In this document: positions 26,771-39,820 of the stretch, in pieces
How positions within the stretch are numbered: the first letter of the stretch is position 1
How the letters are laid out: each line of letters starts with the position of its first letter
Assembly (NCBI GenBank): GCA_036583965.1
Contig: JAZBQD010000014.1
Coordinates: 43,209,490-43,273,489 of the forward strand
DNA: 64,000 bases
Direction of reading: 5' to 3'
Origin: Prunella strophiata
Taxonomy: Eukaryota; Chordata; Aves; Passeriformes; Prunellidae
Translations under genes and position numbers: made by a program
Notes under the pieces: model-generated
Seen by the model: the letters and a program-made list of their open reading frames with translations, nothing else
Databases searched by the model: none
Told to the model about the DNA's origin: nothing

Positions 26771-28732
26771 ACCATAAAAATCAGGGGTTTGGGTCTCACT
26801 GAAGCACATTCCTCCCAGCATGCATGCCCCACGTAACCTGTAGTGCATTCAAAGAGGGGTGTGAAAGTGGTCTTGCTCAGGCTGGAAGTACAAATTAATG
26901 TATCTCTCTAAAGAATGTAAAGCCTCATACCTCACTCCCTCTTCACTTTAACACCATTTCTGAGATCCATGCACACTGTGGTAAGTGATATAATAACAAG
27001 GTGTTGATGATTTAGCTAAAGACATGTGTGGGAAAGGTATGTTCCTCTTATGTTCAAACAAAGTCTCCAACCCTGTGAACAGTGTTTTCCTGCAGGCCAC
27101 ATAGCATCCAAATTGTAAGGCTTCAAAATGGGAGTTTAAATTAAGTTTGAAGTTCTGGACAAAGATCAAATGCAAAAACATGTTGCATTTAAAGTGTAAG
27201 ACTTTGAACTGACAGTTTAAAATGTGAAGTCCTGATATCTAGACACATTTCATGGCTCTGCTACAGTTTTCTTGAGTGAAGCTAAGCATTCAAAGTCATT
27301 CCAATCATGAAGTGTTACAGTGTTTTGATCTCTGAAATAAGGATAATGACAGCTGTTCATCAGGAAGGTTGTGATGATTAACATTTCACTGAATCATTTT
27401 GGAATCTCTAGATGGAACTTGATATATAAATATGCAGTGATCACTGTTGTAACTGGGTAATTTATTTACTCTCAGGGGATGATACAGTTATAGTTTAGAT
27501 ACTACTTTATACCTTTTGCCTTTGTTTTCAGTGGCTCTTCCTTGACTATCTTGGACTGAAAACCCTATCTACCTTAACAAGGAAGTTTGAAGGAATGCCA
27601 CTCAGCTGTTATCAAAATTTAAAAAAAAATAATTCTTTAGCTGTTAAAGAAATTGAGCAGGAGTATTTGGCACTTGGCTTCTAGTATGCATGTGCAGTAA
27701 CTGCTACCATGAACTGCTGCTCTGTTAAAGATAGTTTAAGATCCAAATTCAGTTATCTTTTTCATAAAGAAGTATATTCTCCTTACAAGAGAAAACAAGA
27801 GTTGTTCGGGTCTTTTTTTGGCTTGTATTCAAAAGCTGCTTCCACATTACAAACTAAAACAATATCAGTTTTCTCACTAGCATGGTCTTTTTTTCATATA
27901 TCCTACATCTGCTCTCTTGCTTTGGTGAGGCCTTAACAGAGGAAGGTCAGTCCCAGCAGTCAGACTGATATAGCAATCTTTTCAGTGTCTTGCTCTTGAC
28001 AGATCAAATCAGTCTTTTGGTTTGTGAAGATAAAAAAAAGAGACAGGTCTGACCTTTATGCTCTTTCATAAGAAGTGGAAAAGAACCAGCTAGCACAAGT
28101 TTAAGAAAAAAATACTGAGAGTCATGTATTTTTTTTTTTTTTGGTCTTTTTCCCTAGAGCTTCTGTCAGTCTAAAGTTCCAAAGTATCAAATATTTATTT
28201 ACTTACTTTCTAGTAATGTACACAGCTGTGGTAGGTAGACCTTCTATGATTACTTAGTATTGACACTGTACAAGGCAACTTTTGCAGGATCCTGTTGTCA
28301 TTATTCTTAACTTTATCAGAATTTGGGCTGATTATATTTGAAAAATGTCAAATAAAACATTGTAGCCATCTCTGATACTTTGATTATGCAGACAATAAGC
28401 TGTTTTGCACCTGCTGACAAAGTGCTGCTCACCTAAAAGAAACCTTCCTGGAGCAAAGAAGTTTGATGTATCATAGTGGATTGGCCTTTGCATTCTCCCA
28501 GATTTTGGCAAATTAGAAACTTCTGAAAATTCAGACTGCACTAGACTTCCACAATTTACAAGCTAGATCCTTTACAGGCTTTTGCCAAATGAAATTTGCT
28601 TTATTTCTTTGCAGCTTCTGTGCTGATTAAATTGCAAGTACACCATCCTCACTTTTCCTAAAAGGATACTAGATAACTCCTTCTAGAATTTGGTTTACTA
28701 ACAATGCAAAAGAAGTTGGAAAAAGCTTTTGC

Positions 28733-28794
28733 TTTTTTTTTTTTTTTTTTCCTTTTTTTTTTTAATTTACTTTTTTTTTTTTCACTTTTTTTTC
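28733..28794. repeat. T-rich low-complexity block
   Basis: Several T runs (18, 11, 12 and 8 bases long) broken by one to six other bases end in TTTTTTTTCAG at about 28,785-28,795, which by chance looks like a splice acceptor. It may also be the reverse complement of an old A-rich tail. Confidence 0.85.
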
Positions 28795-30587
28795 AGGAGA
28801 AAAAACCACAGGTCTGTTAAGAATTATCAATTCAAACTGGAATGGCTGTAAGGAATTCCCTCCACAACATAGGGAGATTTTTCCTAGTCTTGGTTTCTGC
28901 TTCACTTGGCTGTGCAAATTCCAGCCAGGCTCATGTGGGATGAGGCTGTTGGGGTCTGCTCCCTGCAGCAAGCAGTGGCTGGATCAGTATTTATCTAGCA
29001 AACAGGATTCATTCAAGCTAAGGGGTTGTATCCTCTGTCACAGGTGTCAGCAGCCTCTCTCTAGCATAGTCCTCTTGTATGAGTACAGGGATAGGGAATG
29101 TTTCTACCACCTCTCTCTGATGATTCAAAGGCCTAAGGAGACAACAGCAGTCTTTGACAGCCCTTCACAAACATCAGCATCCAATGCAGAGCTCCTACAC
29201 TTTCAGTTGAAGACACCAATGAAAATGCCTAGGAGTGCCAGGGATCATAAAAGCAGCCACATTCACCCTGCCTGTGTCAGGGAGTCTAAAACCAGACTTT
29301 GGAGCATAGGAGACAGTGGCTCTGAGGTGCTAGAGGAGCAGTCCCCTGATGGCAGAGGGACCCTGCTCACTGTCTGATGCAGGAACTTCCTTCCTTCTTT
29401 TTAGGCAGCAAAATTTAATTTTGCTTAAAAATTGTAAAAATCTTTCAGTTGTTTTGTTCCAGAAGAACAGGAAAATATGTAAATGAATAGGATTAGAATA
29501 AAGAATTTTTCACTAATTAAATACTTAGTCACATTTTAAAAAGCAGAATACTTGTAATGAATGCTGTTATGCATTTCTCTCACTATATTTCATCACTTCT
29601 AGTTGTTGATGAAAACTAGCTTTAGTATGTTGGGTGGGCAATTAAAAACAAAAGGTTTTATAATTTAATCTTACTGTGCTGCAAGTAATTCATGTGTCTT
29701 ACACATGCTTTTTTGTGTCAATACAAAGTGACAACAAATAGGTCTTTTAAAATAAGAGATATGCTTCAATAATCAAGTTTTAGCAGCTTTGGAGGCACAT
29801 TTTAAGCAAGTGTAAAGTTATGTTCTGGTGTTTCTTCAGGACACTTTCTTTCTTCTTGACAGTGTTTTATTTTGCAGAAGCATAGAAGAAGTGACAGGTT
29901 ATTGTGTATGTAATCATGGCTAATTTTTAACTTCAAACACTCCTCTGTGATCTTAAAAGCTTTTCATTTGTTCATAGGCACAGGTTTGTACAAGCCCTAT
30001 GCAACATCTGTACGCTGTTTTAATAAATAGCTACAGTGGTGACTCTCACTCCCAAAAAGTTTAATTAGATCTGAAAGCAATTTAAGCTTTTACATGACTT
30101 TAACATGGATAAGCACCATCACAAATGTTCCCAGTTTAAATTGCAAGGTGCTATGGCTTTTGCAGAAAAATGTTGCCTCCCCAAATCCTGCTGAGATTGG
30201 TAGGTTTCAAGGTAAACAGCATCTCAGAAGATGTGGCCAGACTGAACTGGGAGTATCTGGGAACCTGAAAGACTAAACCCCTCATGCAGCCTGGTGCACT
30301 TGGTGAATTTTTTGCTCAAATACTTAGCTGATATTTTAATGATATTCAGTCAGTAAGAACAGAGTAAATTTTTAAACAATGGTCAAAATTTACTGCTTCA
30401 GTGAAACTATACCTATATATGTAAACTGGTAAATTCAATACTAATTCTTTTCAAAAAAAAGTGCATTATCCCTCTGAAAAACATGTGAGTGTTTTTAGGA
30501 TTCTTTCCCACTTAATTAAATCCCATAGTCCATGATGTTAGTTGTAGAACTGCCACTCCTGTGCCAGGAGCAGCACCGAGCCCATAA

Positions 30588-30613
30588 TTTTTTTTTTTTT
30601 TTTTTTTTTTTTT
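30588..30613. repeat. Poly(T) tract, 26 bases
   Basis: An uninterrupted run of 26 T. It could be the tail of a minus-strand retroposed sequence located to its right, but there is no polyadenylation signal next to it and no parent gene that I recognise. Confidence 0.9.
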
Positions 30614-32447
30614 GTGGTTTCTCATGTAGATCTGTCCCACTGCCCAAAGCACAGAGCAAGGGGTGAGCCTTACAGTAATATGTATTTATAGCTGCTGCTT
30701 GCAGAGAGTGAAATGGGATACATCTGTCCGGTTTGGTGGTTGTAACCTTTAGAGGAGACAAAAAGTGAGCACAGCCTTGGCTACTGAGAAAGGGTCACAG
30801 TGCTTGTGTCACCAACAGACCACCTGAAATGAGGTGGGGACCCTTTGCAGTCCACCCTCACTGCCCACTACCACTTGATGTTTCACATTTAATCAGTCTT
30901 GCTTTTGCATTGGTTAGTGGATGGCAGTTTTTGATAAAATGTTTCATTTCCAAGTTTCGTCTTCCATCTCCTCTTGTCAAAGTGCTTTTTGACACATCCC
31001 AAAAGGAGCAGTCTTAACCTGCAGGTCAGATTTTTGATACAGATGAGTCACTACCAACAACTGAGATAATCCCCCTCCCTGCACTAAAAAGGCTAGGTAA
31101 AAACAGATATTGATAAAGCAGCTATTTAATATCTATTTTATGTGGTAAAGCTCTCTTGATTGAAAGTCTATAATTTAAAAAACCTAGCAGTGATCTAGGA
31201 AAATGTACCTATTCACCCTACATGAAGATAATTTCATCGATATTTCTTCCTAGATGCTGAGACAAGTCTGCTCTTGTTGCTCTAGAAGTGCTGTAGAGTA
31301 TCTGAGGGAACTGCAAGCATGCTCTGTAGCTGTGCTGTGAGTCATGATGCTATGCACCAACCTAAAACTGACTTGATTAAACAACATATCCCCTTCTGGC
31401 AGGATCTCTGGGCTGTTGCTCACTGTCACTGCTTTTAGTTGGCACTACAGCTTACTGTCTGTCATGCCTTTCTGTGCACTGAGAGGAACGTGCCATACTG
31501 CAATCCTTCTGCCTGCTGCTCTTCTTGGTGGCACCAGACTGGTGATCCCCCAGCGTGAGTGTTTTCCCCCTCCATTTTTGTGTATACAGGAGGATGTTTG
31601 AGAGCAGAACAAAGTCCTTCAGTTTGGCATAACAGTTGGAATTAACTGCTTCCAGTTGAGACAGTTGCATGTCACTCCTCTATCTTGATATCTAAAGAGA
31701 GAACTTTCAAAGTGCCAGGAGGAGTTTTTTAGGGCAAAAATAACTCCGAGTATTTTCTTTGATGCATCCTCATTGCTGCTTCACTTTGCACAAAGGGTTT
31801 CACCACAAGAGACTTACCTTTCTGCATATTTCCCTGCAGCAAATCAAGGAAGCTCCAAATGAGAAAAAATTGCACACATGAATTTCAAGTATCTGAGAAT
31901 TTGGAAAGAAATATTCACTGCATGCAGCCTGCTCTGCCTTCTACTAAGGACAAGAACAGTATGCTGTCGTCCTGCCTGGCCTCCTGCCCTCTTGTTTCTG
32001 ACATGGATTGCCAGTGGCTCTGTGCCTGATTTTCACCTCTACCCTGATGCCAATCCACCTTACCAGCCTTCTGTCAGGTCACTGGGGTAACTGCTGATCC
32101 CTCTAATCTCCTGCCAGGCTATTTTGTTGGCGAGAACCCATGTTGGATACATGACATTTGGTCTACTTTTACTTTTAGACTGCTCGTAAAAAGACACCGC
32201 TTTCCAATTCTCTAATTTTAGGACCCTTCTGTTTCATTCAAATTTGAATCTTTCTGCTGCAACCTCCATTTTTATAACACCCACTAATATAGCAAGTACA
32301 TAAACTGAAGTCCAGAGTATTTAATACAATAATGCTACCTAGGAAATACTCCCATCTAAAAAAAATCACACAAGTTATTTTTTCATAATTTTTTCCTTTT
32401 ATTTTATATTTTCATGTGTTACACATGTCTAAATACATTAAGATAAA

Positions 32448-32508
32448 ATGGATATGCATGGATGTATACATGGATATATAAATGGGTATGCAAATGGATA
32501 TATAAAAA
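32448..32508. repeat. Degenerate ATGGATAT-type tandem repeat
   Basis: Units such as ATGGATAT, ATGGATGT and ATGGGTATGCAA repeat about seven times over 61 bases with substitutions. The 77-codon open frame across it is a by-product of the repeat. Confidence 0.8.
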
Positions 32509-35280
32509 AGGGGGATTGCAACTTGCCAGTGGCAGAGGCATTTTCAGAAACTGGAAGATTTTGCAACAGAAAGTGGAAAACTACGGGGAATAAGCTAAGC
32601 AAAACTGAAGCAACACAATCCATAATACTATACTGCTATGTGTGTGATAAACAGTTCTCATTGATAATTACTACACCATAAGAGATCTTCCCAATATATA
32701 CAGATTTAATAGTTCAAGGATGTATCTGCTGTCCTGTAGATTTTTTTTTCCCATGGTTACAGAGATCACATTCTAGCTATTTTATTGCTTACTAAAAGAA
32801 ATGACCCAAAAGAGGTAGATTTCTGATTGTCTAACAGTCCATCACACTCAGTCTTGGCAGCTAATAGTTGTCACCTCTAAGACACTGTAATAAGGTTACA
32901 GGTAATTATATTTAAGTGCTCTTCTGCTAGGTATCAGATGATAGATCTGTCAGCAAATGAAAATTATATCAGACAAAGGTTGCTGAGCTCACTAGGTAGG
33001 CATGGTGCAATTCACAGAAAGGTTTAGTCCTGGAAGTTCTTTAAATGTGGAAGGACATAATTATTTTCCAAACTGGAATAAGATGCAGTAATAATAGTAT
33101 TATTATGCAAGCAACACAGTTTTGTTTCTATTTCCAGACAGATAATGTGCTTGCCATATTCCTGAGTGAGTCTTTTACTACACCTGAAATATTATATAAT
33201 TCATTATTGTGTGAAGACAAGAGCATGTTGTTTGGGCATTTGCAAATGTAAGCTGTGTCCAAGCAGAGTGCTAAAATCTCTAGAAAATGTTTCCATATAT
33301 AATCAAAAATGATCTTTTAGCAAATAGAGAACATAATTCTCCATAGTATGCTTTTGAGAAAATTAGATGCAAAATGTTTCAAAAATCAGAATGACTGTAA
33401 CTAAGAGATGATTTATGAGTAAAAGAAAATCAAATGCTAAACATAGTGTACAGCCTTGAGTCAACTATTAGAACAATATGTGTGTTTACTTGCTAAAGAA
33501 ACAATAAGAGTACATTTATCAGCAAAATCCTTTAGAAACAGGAGTTTAAAGGAAATTCATTATTGAAAACAAAGTTACATTTTTTGGAAAATGCATTATA
33601 TATAAAGAAGTCATAGAGGTACATCTATTGCATTTTAAAAATTTGTTTATTTGTATTCTTACTGAATATTTAAGTACATGAAGAGCAAGAAAGGAGAAAA
33701 AATCTAAATAAATATAAATATAAGCAATAAAATAAGTAAAAAGATTGTTTAGAAAATGGGAATTACATAGCAGTAGACATTACTTCATTGATGAAATACG
33801 ATTGGACATTTTAAAATAAAATTATCGTACTGCAATGCATGTAGGAAGAGGAGAGTTACCAGCATGGTTCTTCATGGCAATCTGAGAGCAGAGAAATTTG
33901 CAGGCACAGATGGTGAGTACACACAGATCCACCAAGTCTAATGAGAGAATGATCACAGAGCAATGGTCATTAGGCAGCCTTTATATTAATTTTAAAGAAC
34001 AAATAATAGTTTGAATATTAGAAAAAAGCCCTAAGGAAAGTAGCTAAACAACACTGATATGTATAGTGATAACCTTATGAATTTAAAGATTACTTGTATA
34101 TTTTTGAGCCACCATAGTTAGTTAAATTATTTCTGAAATAACTTACTAAAACACAAGCTGAAGTGGAATCATATTTTTCTCTGTTAAACTTTCTGATGAG
34201 GACAATTTGCTTTTTATGAAAAGCCTGACTGATGCCACCACCTGCTAACTTGGGATCATTGTATCAGATGATTTCCTTCTACCACCTGCTGTATGGAATA
34301 GAGATGGAATCCAGCTGATGTTTTGACAGTCTGGTGACAAAATCATAACTGTTTTTGTAGCCTGTGTTTTAATCTAGGCATTTCCCCAGGATCATTCTGA
34401 TAATTTTAAGTAGTTAAAAATTCTACAATTTTGAATTTAAAAAATTGGAACATGGTGACTCTGATTTTAAGACTTATGCTTTTCTTAGTTATAATTCAGC
34501 TTGGTTCCATACTACATCCAAATACTGAAATTATTTTAGATCTTTTACTCTTTTACTCAATTTGTGCTTGGTTTGTATAAGGTTAGTTGCCAAAAATTCC
34601 ATGCCAAGCCATGGAAGATGGCATAGTATCTGTAATAATATCTCATTATGTACAAATCAGGATGTAGATTGTCCATGCCTTTTAGAAACAGAAAGAAGCA
34701 GCCCTTCAGAAACTGCCATTACTATTACTATTTTTGCCTGAACAGTTTCAAAGGAATGCAAACCTGACAGAGCCATGTGTAATTTCTCCCTGTGAGCCCT
34801 GATTTGACATTGCCAGTTTTAAAGAATGGCTAATTTCTAGGTAACTCACTATATACACTTTTCTACAGTTTCTTGCTTTATAGCAGCACTTTTCAGGAGG
34901 AAATGTGCATGTGAGCACAGCACATATATTCCTCTCAGAGGTCTGACAACCACTTAAGTCCCTTTGAGGCCTCTAGGTTATTCTGTGTCTAGGGAACAAT
35001 CTTACAATTGTATTAAGTATCAAATAAAAGTGCTCATTATTGGCTCAAAGTGTAATGTGAGAGCTTATTTTTATGCATGTGTGGGAGACATGTTAAAATG
35101 ACAGAGGAACTAAGGGTTTCTCATCCTTTAGTAATAAATACATTATTGAGTACAGAAGTTTAATACTTCTCTGGTTTAAGAAAATGAAAACACTTAAAAG
35201 AAGAGGGAATTAGTCTTGGGAAGAAAAAAAGAGGGAATTAAACTGTTTTATTGCCTAAAATTCAAAGTATTTTTGTTTAA

Positions 35281-35940
35281 ATTACTGTTATTTTAATATT
35301 TTCCATCTCATTTCAGACCCTCCAGGGTCTGAAATCAAATGACCAGATGATTCTGCTTCAGTGTTTAGCAAACAGGGTTTACAACACAACACCCTTTGCT
35401 TGGCAGGAAATTCTGAGAGTTGTTAGTAATAGTTATTTGAAGTTTGCTGATAACATTAAACTTTGTGTCCTGGGTTACAGAAAACACACATGTTCTCTTT
35501 CAATACTGGTTTTAGACAAATGCTTCTGTTTTGTACCTCTCATTGGCTGGAAGCCACTGTATGGGTCTTACATAAAGGGAAACAGTGGCATCTCAGGAAA
35601 GCACTGCAAATGTATTAAATCAGTTTTTCAAGCACTGAGGAAAGTATCTTTGTATTGCTATACTGAATTCCCACAACTTATAAATGACTTGGTGACCTGT
35701 CCATTGAGCAGTATGAACTTCAAATCTCTTCAGAACAGTAATATTCAAGACACACGTTTTAGGTCCTGCTTGGCACTATATAAAGTTATTACCTTTTTTC
35801 CAATTGTTGAACCAATTTTTTATTTTAGTTCCTTTCTTCAAACTAAATATAAAGTTTTTTTGTCCTCAAAATGTCTGACTAGAGCATATAAAAGAATTGG
35901 AAAAGCTTTCAGCTTGATGCCATTTCTTTCAAGTTCATGA
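35281..35940 (+). other. 220-codon open frame of unknown status
   Basis: The frame is open from just after a TAA at 35,278 to TGA at 35,938-35,940, with a first ATG at 35,347 (197 codons). It is the longest open frame in the AT-rich part of the window. An acceptor-like CTCATTTCAG lies at 35,307-35,316. The predicted protein is rich in Cys, Phe, Leu, Ser and Lys; a short KFADNIKL stretch faintly recalls the FADDTKL motif of LINE reverse transcriptases, but nothing around it continues that match. I do not recognise a family. It may be chance, a decayed element or an exon of an unknown transcript. Confidence 0.25.
35310..35335. other. 26-bp interrupted palindrome
   Basis: ATTTCAGACCCT (35310-35321) and AGGGTCTGAAAT (35324-35335) are exact reverse complements separated by CC. 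The left arm contains the acceptor-like TTTCAG in front of the 220-codon open frame. Its role is unknown; it could be a protein-binding site or a cruciform-forming sequence. Confidence 0.7.
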
Positions 35941-38382
35941 AAAATAAGTTTTGCCCAATATCTCTGAATTAGACACCTCAAGAAGAATAATGTGGGATCC
36001 TTGCATTCATTTCTTTTGGTGTCTTAATGAGATACAAAGCCATGCAAGAGAAAGCAAGTCTAACTGCTATACACCATATATCTGTTATACAGATTTTCTG
36101 ATAGTGAAATGTTAAGTTTTTAGTGTATGAGGAACATCATCAAGAAAATGAGTAACAGGCATGCCCAGTTTACTCTATTAAACAGTTAATGGAAACATAA
36201 GATCAAATTTCCTTTGGAAGAAATAGAATTAAACAAGGATTTTCTCCTGAATTAATTCTGTAACTGCTGGATGGGATAAAACAACTCTCCTTAATTAGTT
36301 TTTGTAAATCTAAAACTAAATTCAGATGAAATAATCTTCTGAACTTGTATTTGTTTTTCAGAATGACAATTTCAATTGTTAAAAAATAACAATAGGGTAG
36401 TGATGCCCTATCTACACAAAAGAAATTGTGCTAATTTCTGCAATGTCAGCATTTTCAATTTGGCTATCAGGAGCTAATATTTCTTGATTGCTAAAGATGG
36501 AAACACATCGTAGCTCTTTACACACAGCTTTGTATTGCTTTGCTATGGAAGCCCTCATCTGTTCATTGTCTTGGTGATCAGTTCAGTATTTTTCTTGTGA
36601 ATCTCACAGCAGGAAAAAATAGTGTCTGAAGGAAGATAAAAATATCCCATTTTTGAGAAAAACCCAGATTGAAGATGGTAGTTTCTGGTATGCTAATGCA
36701 GTGGCCATCAGCTGGCAGAGAGCTGACAACTCTTTTCCCAGAAGTTTCTTGCAAGACATGAAGCATATACTCTCTCCAGGAAAGCCTGTTAGTATTATAC
36801 ATGATTTTCCTCTCCCTTTGCCTTCAGCAATTCCATAGTCAGAGTTATGAGTTCTAACACATGAATAGTATTCTAACAATGAGTAACAATATTTGGTCCA
36901 GTAAGATACTGCAATGATCCATGAATTTGTGATGTTCCCACATTTGTGCCATATGACTATAATATCAGAACAGTGAAATTATTGCAAAACAAGCTCACAT
37001 CTCCTTTTGAAACATAGCACTGGGATATGAGGATGCCTCATGTGCTCTAAGTAATCTTTTCCATCATGCTATAGAACCACACCTAGCAGAGTGTTTGGAG
37101 TTCAGATGCCTCTGGATCTTCCTGGTCCTAGTGCAGTTCACCACATGGACATATATTTTAATGCAAATCTCTGGTTTTGAGGAGTCTAATTCCAGTTCCA
37201 GCTAAAGCCAGCATTTCTGACTAGCACAGTGTACCACTGGACAAACACAGGTTTGAGTTAGCACAATTAGGAATCATTTCACTTGCTATTAATAATTTGA
37301 TGCCCAATTTTATGACTGCTGTTAGTGTCTTGGAATGTTAAATTTATATTCTCTTGTAGACTAATTTTAGGTACTAGCCAGAGTCCAGAGTGGGACTCTG
37401 AAAAAGGCTGGTAGCTAGGAGAGTGCTATGTGAGCCAAACTATCCTTGGCATAACTAACAGCGTTGATATGAGAGATGAATTGGACCCTATGTCTCTTTA
37501 CTTTCTCTCCAGAGTAACAGCTGCAGTGTGCTTGTGACTTAAAAAAAAAAAAAAAAGTGCATGCTTTTTGGCAGTGAGTGCACATGCCTTTTTCTTCACA
37601 CTACAGTAATTCTTATTTTTCTGAATTACTTGTATGGAATCACTTGTACATGTCAGGTTAGAGGTTTTTGTTTTTTCTTTGCATGCTTCTCTAGGAGTTT
37701 GTGGTGACCTACATTTGCCTCTCCTTGAAATTCTCCCATCCAATACAACAGGTGCTCTGTATTGATGGAGCACAAAGATAGGGTGAAGTTTGGAGCAGGA
37801 TTCCTGACCCAGGGTTAGCAGAAGGCACAAATCAGTCTGCTTCTGTCCTGGATCACTGAACCCTGGTACATCCTTGGTACTTGCTTGCACAATGCTGGGT
37901 TTAATACTTTGTAGCTGGCATATGCCTCTTGGCTTTCCCTCTAGAGGAATTTGTGATGATATAAAAGTGCTTTTCTTCACTTGTTAACACAAATAAATTA
38001 TATTAATCAATCATAAGCTTCTTAAATTAGTAGTTATGACTGTGTGGTATATATCTGTTTGCAAATAATACCTTTTACCAGTAAGTTAGTATTTAATACA
38101 CAATGCTACAAAATGATTAATATAAAAATTATTCAGGATCTCAATAAAACTAAGTGAAGCAAGTTTAAATTACATGGTATGGTATTAAGTACTTTTCACT
38201 CTCTATGTAAACCTATATTTCACAGGATAAAACTTGACAACTTCACATTAAATAATATAAAAGTTATGAAACTTCTATCACTTTTGATTAAGGAAAAAGT
38301 AAATTTACAGACATTAACCTTAGAATAAGTCACCGCTGTTGAAAAACTACTGTAGTGTGAATGCAGATAGTAGCAGAAATGT

Positions 38383-38434
38383 ATACATACTGTGGGGGAA
38401 AAAAATGAACATTTTTTTCTCCAGCAGTATGTAT
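38383..38434. other. 52-bp near-perfect palindrome (25-bp arms)
   Basis: The left arm (38383-38407) begins ATACATACTG and ends GAAAAAAATG; the right arm (38410-38434) begins CATTTTTTTC and ends CAGTATGTAT. The arms match at 22 of 25 positions and are separated by only AA. As + strand RNA two of the three mismatches become G-U pairs, giving 24 of 25 paired bases. Such symmetry is far beyond chance. It could be a replication template-switch product, a remnant of a small hairpin transposon, or a folded RNA. The 2-base spacer argues against an ordinary microRNA precursor. Confidence 0.8.
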
Positions 38435-38720
38435 CAAAATCACATGTCTGGTCATGCAGTCACAGCCCAGCTGCCAACACACAGAGAATACTGACTGACC
38501 CAGCCAGCCAGCTCCCTCCACCAAGCCCAGATCCCGCAGCTCACTGCAGATGGAATTGTGGAGGAGGCACGGTGGGGCACAGATGGGAAGGGCTATGAGC
38601 CAGGCTCTCTGCAAGGCTCAGAGTCTGGACAAGGCCAGCCTGCTCCTGAGAACAGGAGCCTTGGGGGGGGGACTTGGGCCACTCTTGTCCCTGCACTGGA
38701 GCTCAGGTAGCTCCATGGTG
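38435..38720. other. Local GC-rich block beside the palindrome
   Basis: About 285 bases clearly richer in G and C than either side, with AGCC/CCAG repeats, a run of 9 or more G near 38,663 and a perfect GCTCCTG/CAGGAGC hairpin (38642-38659). It starts directly after the near-palindrome and is followed by a TA-rich stretch with the 14-base palindrome AGATATTAATATCT (38745-38758). I recognise no gene or repeat family in it. Confidence 0.4.
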
Positions 38721-39278
38721 CGTGTGTATATACATATATATATAAGATATTAATATCTCAGGGTAAGTGTGAGATAAGTGGATGAATAAGAGAAGTGATT
38801 GTAAACTGGGAAGATTTGTGCAATGTGCTTAGTGTCCTGTCATGAACAGTAAATAAGAGCCTGAAAGTCTGATTTAAATTGCATTCCACAAAACAGAACA
38901 GTGCCAAGATATAATAATAAAGAAGTAAAATATATATTTCATACAGTCTCCTTTTTAGAATAAAACTTGTTCATAAGTCTTATTATTTTTAACAATTTCA
39001 TTTACTTGTGAAATGTTGTCTTTGCCTTTTCTGAATGACTGACATTTATAACTCTATTTTCTACTTTGTGATTTCCAGCCAAAACCACTTATAAAAGAGC
39101 ACTTTAAAAAATGGAGCCAAAAACAGGTGAAAGGATTTAATAGCTAATCTGTGGTTCTAAGGAAGAAATGTATTAATTTTTCAGCATGCATTTTTACAAA
39201 TCCTACTGTTTTATCTGGTAAGCCTTATCTACTGAAGCATTTTCAATACACAATACAAATATTTGAGCAATCATCACC

Positions 39279-39290
39279 TAATTGCAATTA
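39279..39290. promoter_or_regulatory. Candidate palindromic homeodomain site
   Basis: TAATTGCAATTA is a perfect 12-base palindrome with two TAAT cores facing each other, followed by another TTAATTTT. It resembles dimeric homeodomain sites, but such AT-rich words are common by chance in this DNA. Confidence 0.2.
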
Positions 39291-39820
39291 ATTTTGCCCA
39301 TGAAATCCTAGAGAAATCCCAAGGAGGACAAGTTATTTCAGCAAGCACAGACTATTCTTCTATTTCATTGACTTGCAAAGTAACTGGTGCAACATACTTC
39401 ACTCCAAACATATCAACTGAAAGAGATAAGTGAAAAGAATAAACACTGTAAATAGATGGATTTATTTCACTAATGTAGGAGGCATTTTAAAGATAACTAT
39501 TCAATAGCAAGCTTTAATGCAGATTTAATGAAGTCAGAATACATTACATCTCTGAGGACTGCATTTGCAGATGCAAACCAGCATAGTTCTACTGCTGTAG
39601 CTGGAGCTTTACCAGTATATAACTTCTAGCCTTGAAAAAATCTTACTAAATATTCTCAGTTGTGTCTCCTTTTTTCTTCTGTTTCTTTGTAGCTGAAGGC
39701 TATTTTCTCCTGATTTTCCCCCTACATCTCTATTCTTTTAATAGGTATTTTCCATTCCTTTTTCCTCTCTACTTGAGTATTTTCAGCTTTCTCCAATAAC
39801 CTTTTTTTAAATTTTTGTCT

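Larger units (their letters stand above)
26890..39820. other. Intergenic DNA, no gene recognised
   Basis: The stretch is AT-rich with scattered homopolymers (14 T at 28,129; a T-rich block at 28,733-28,794; 26 T at 30,588; A run near 37,541). No exon set is visible. Items listed separately are a 220-codon open frame with an acceptor-like palindrome at its front (35,281-35,940), a 52-bp near-palindrome (38,383-38,434) and a GC-rich block after it (to about 38,720). Confidence 0.5.

Noticed and set aside
28940..29377. 145-codon + strand open frame after a T-rich block ending in CAG
   Set aside because: No domain, no donor that pairs it with another exon, and ordinary intergenic composition.
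37379..37400. CAGAGTCC/GGACTCTG hairpin
   Set aside because: Several perfect 8-bp stems with short loops are expected by chance in 64 kb.
37498..37980. 160-codon minus-strand open frame
   Set aside because: Contains a Phe run from a poly(A) tract, has no splice context or recognised domain; most likely chance, though transcript data could change this.
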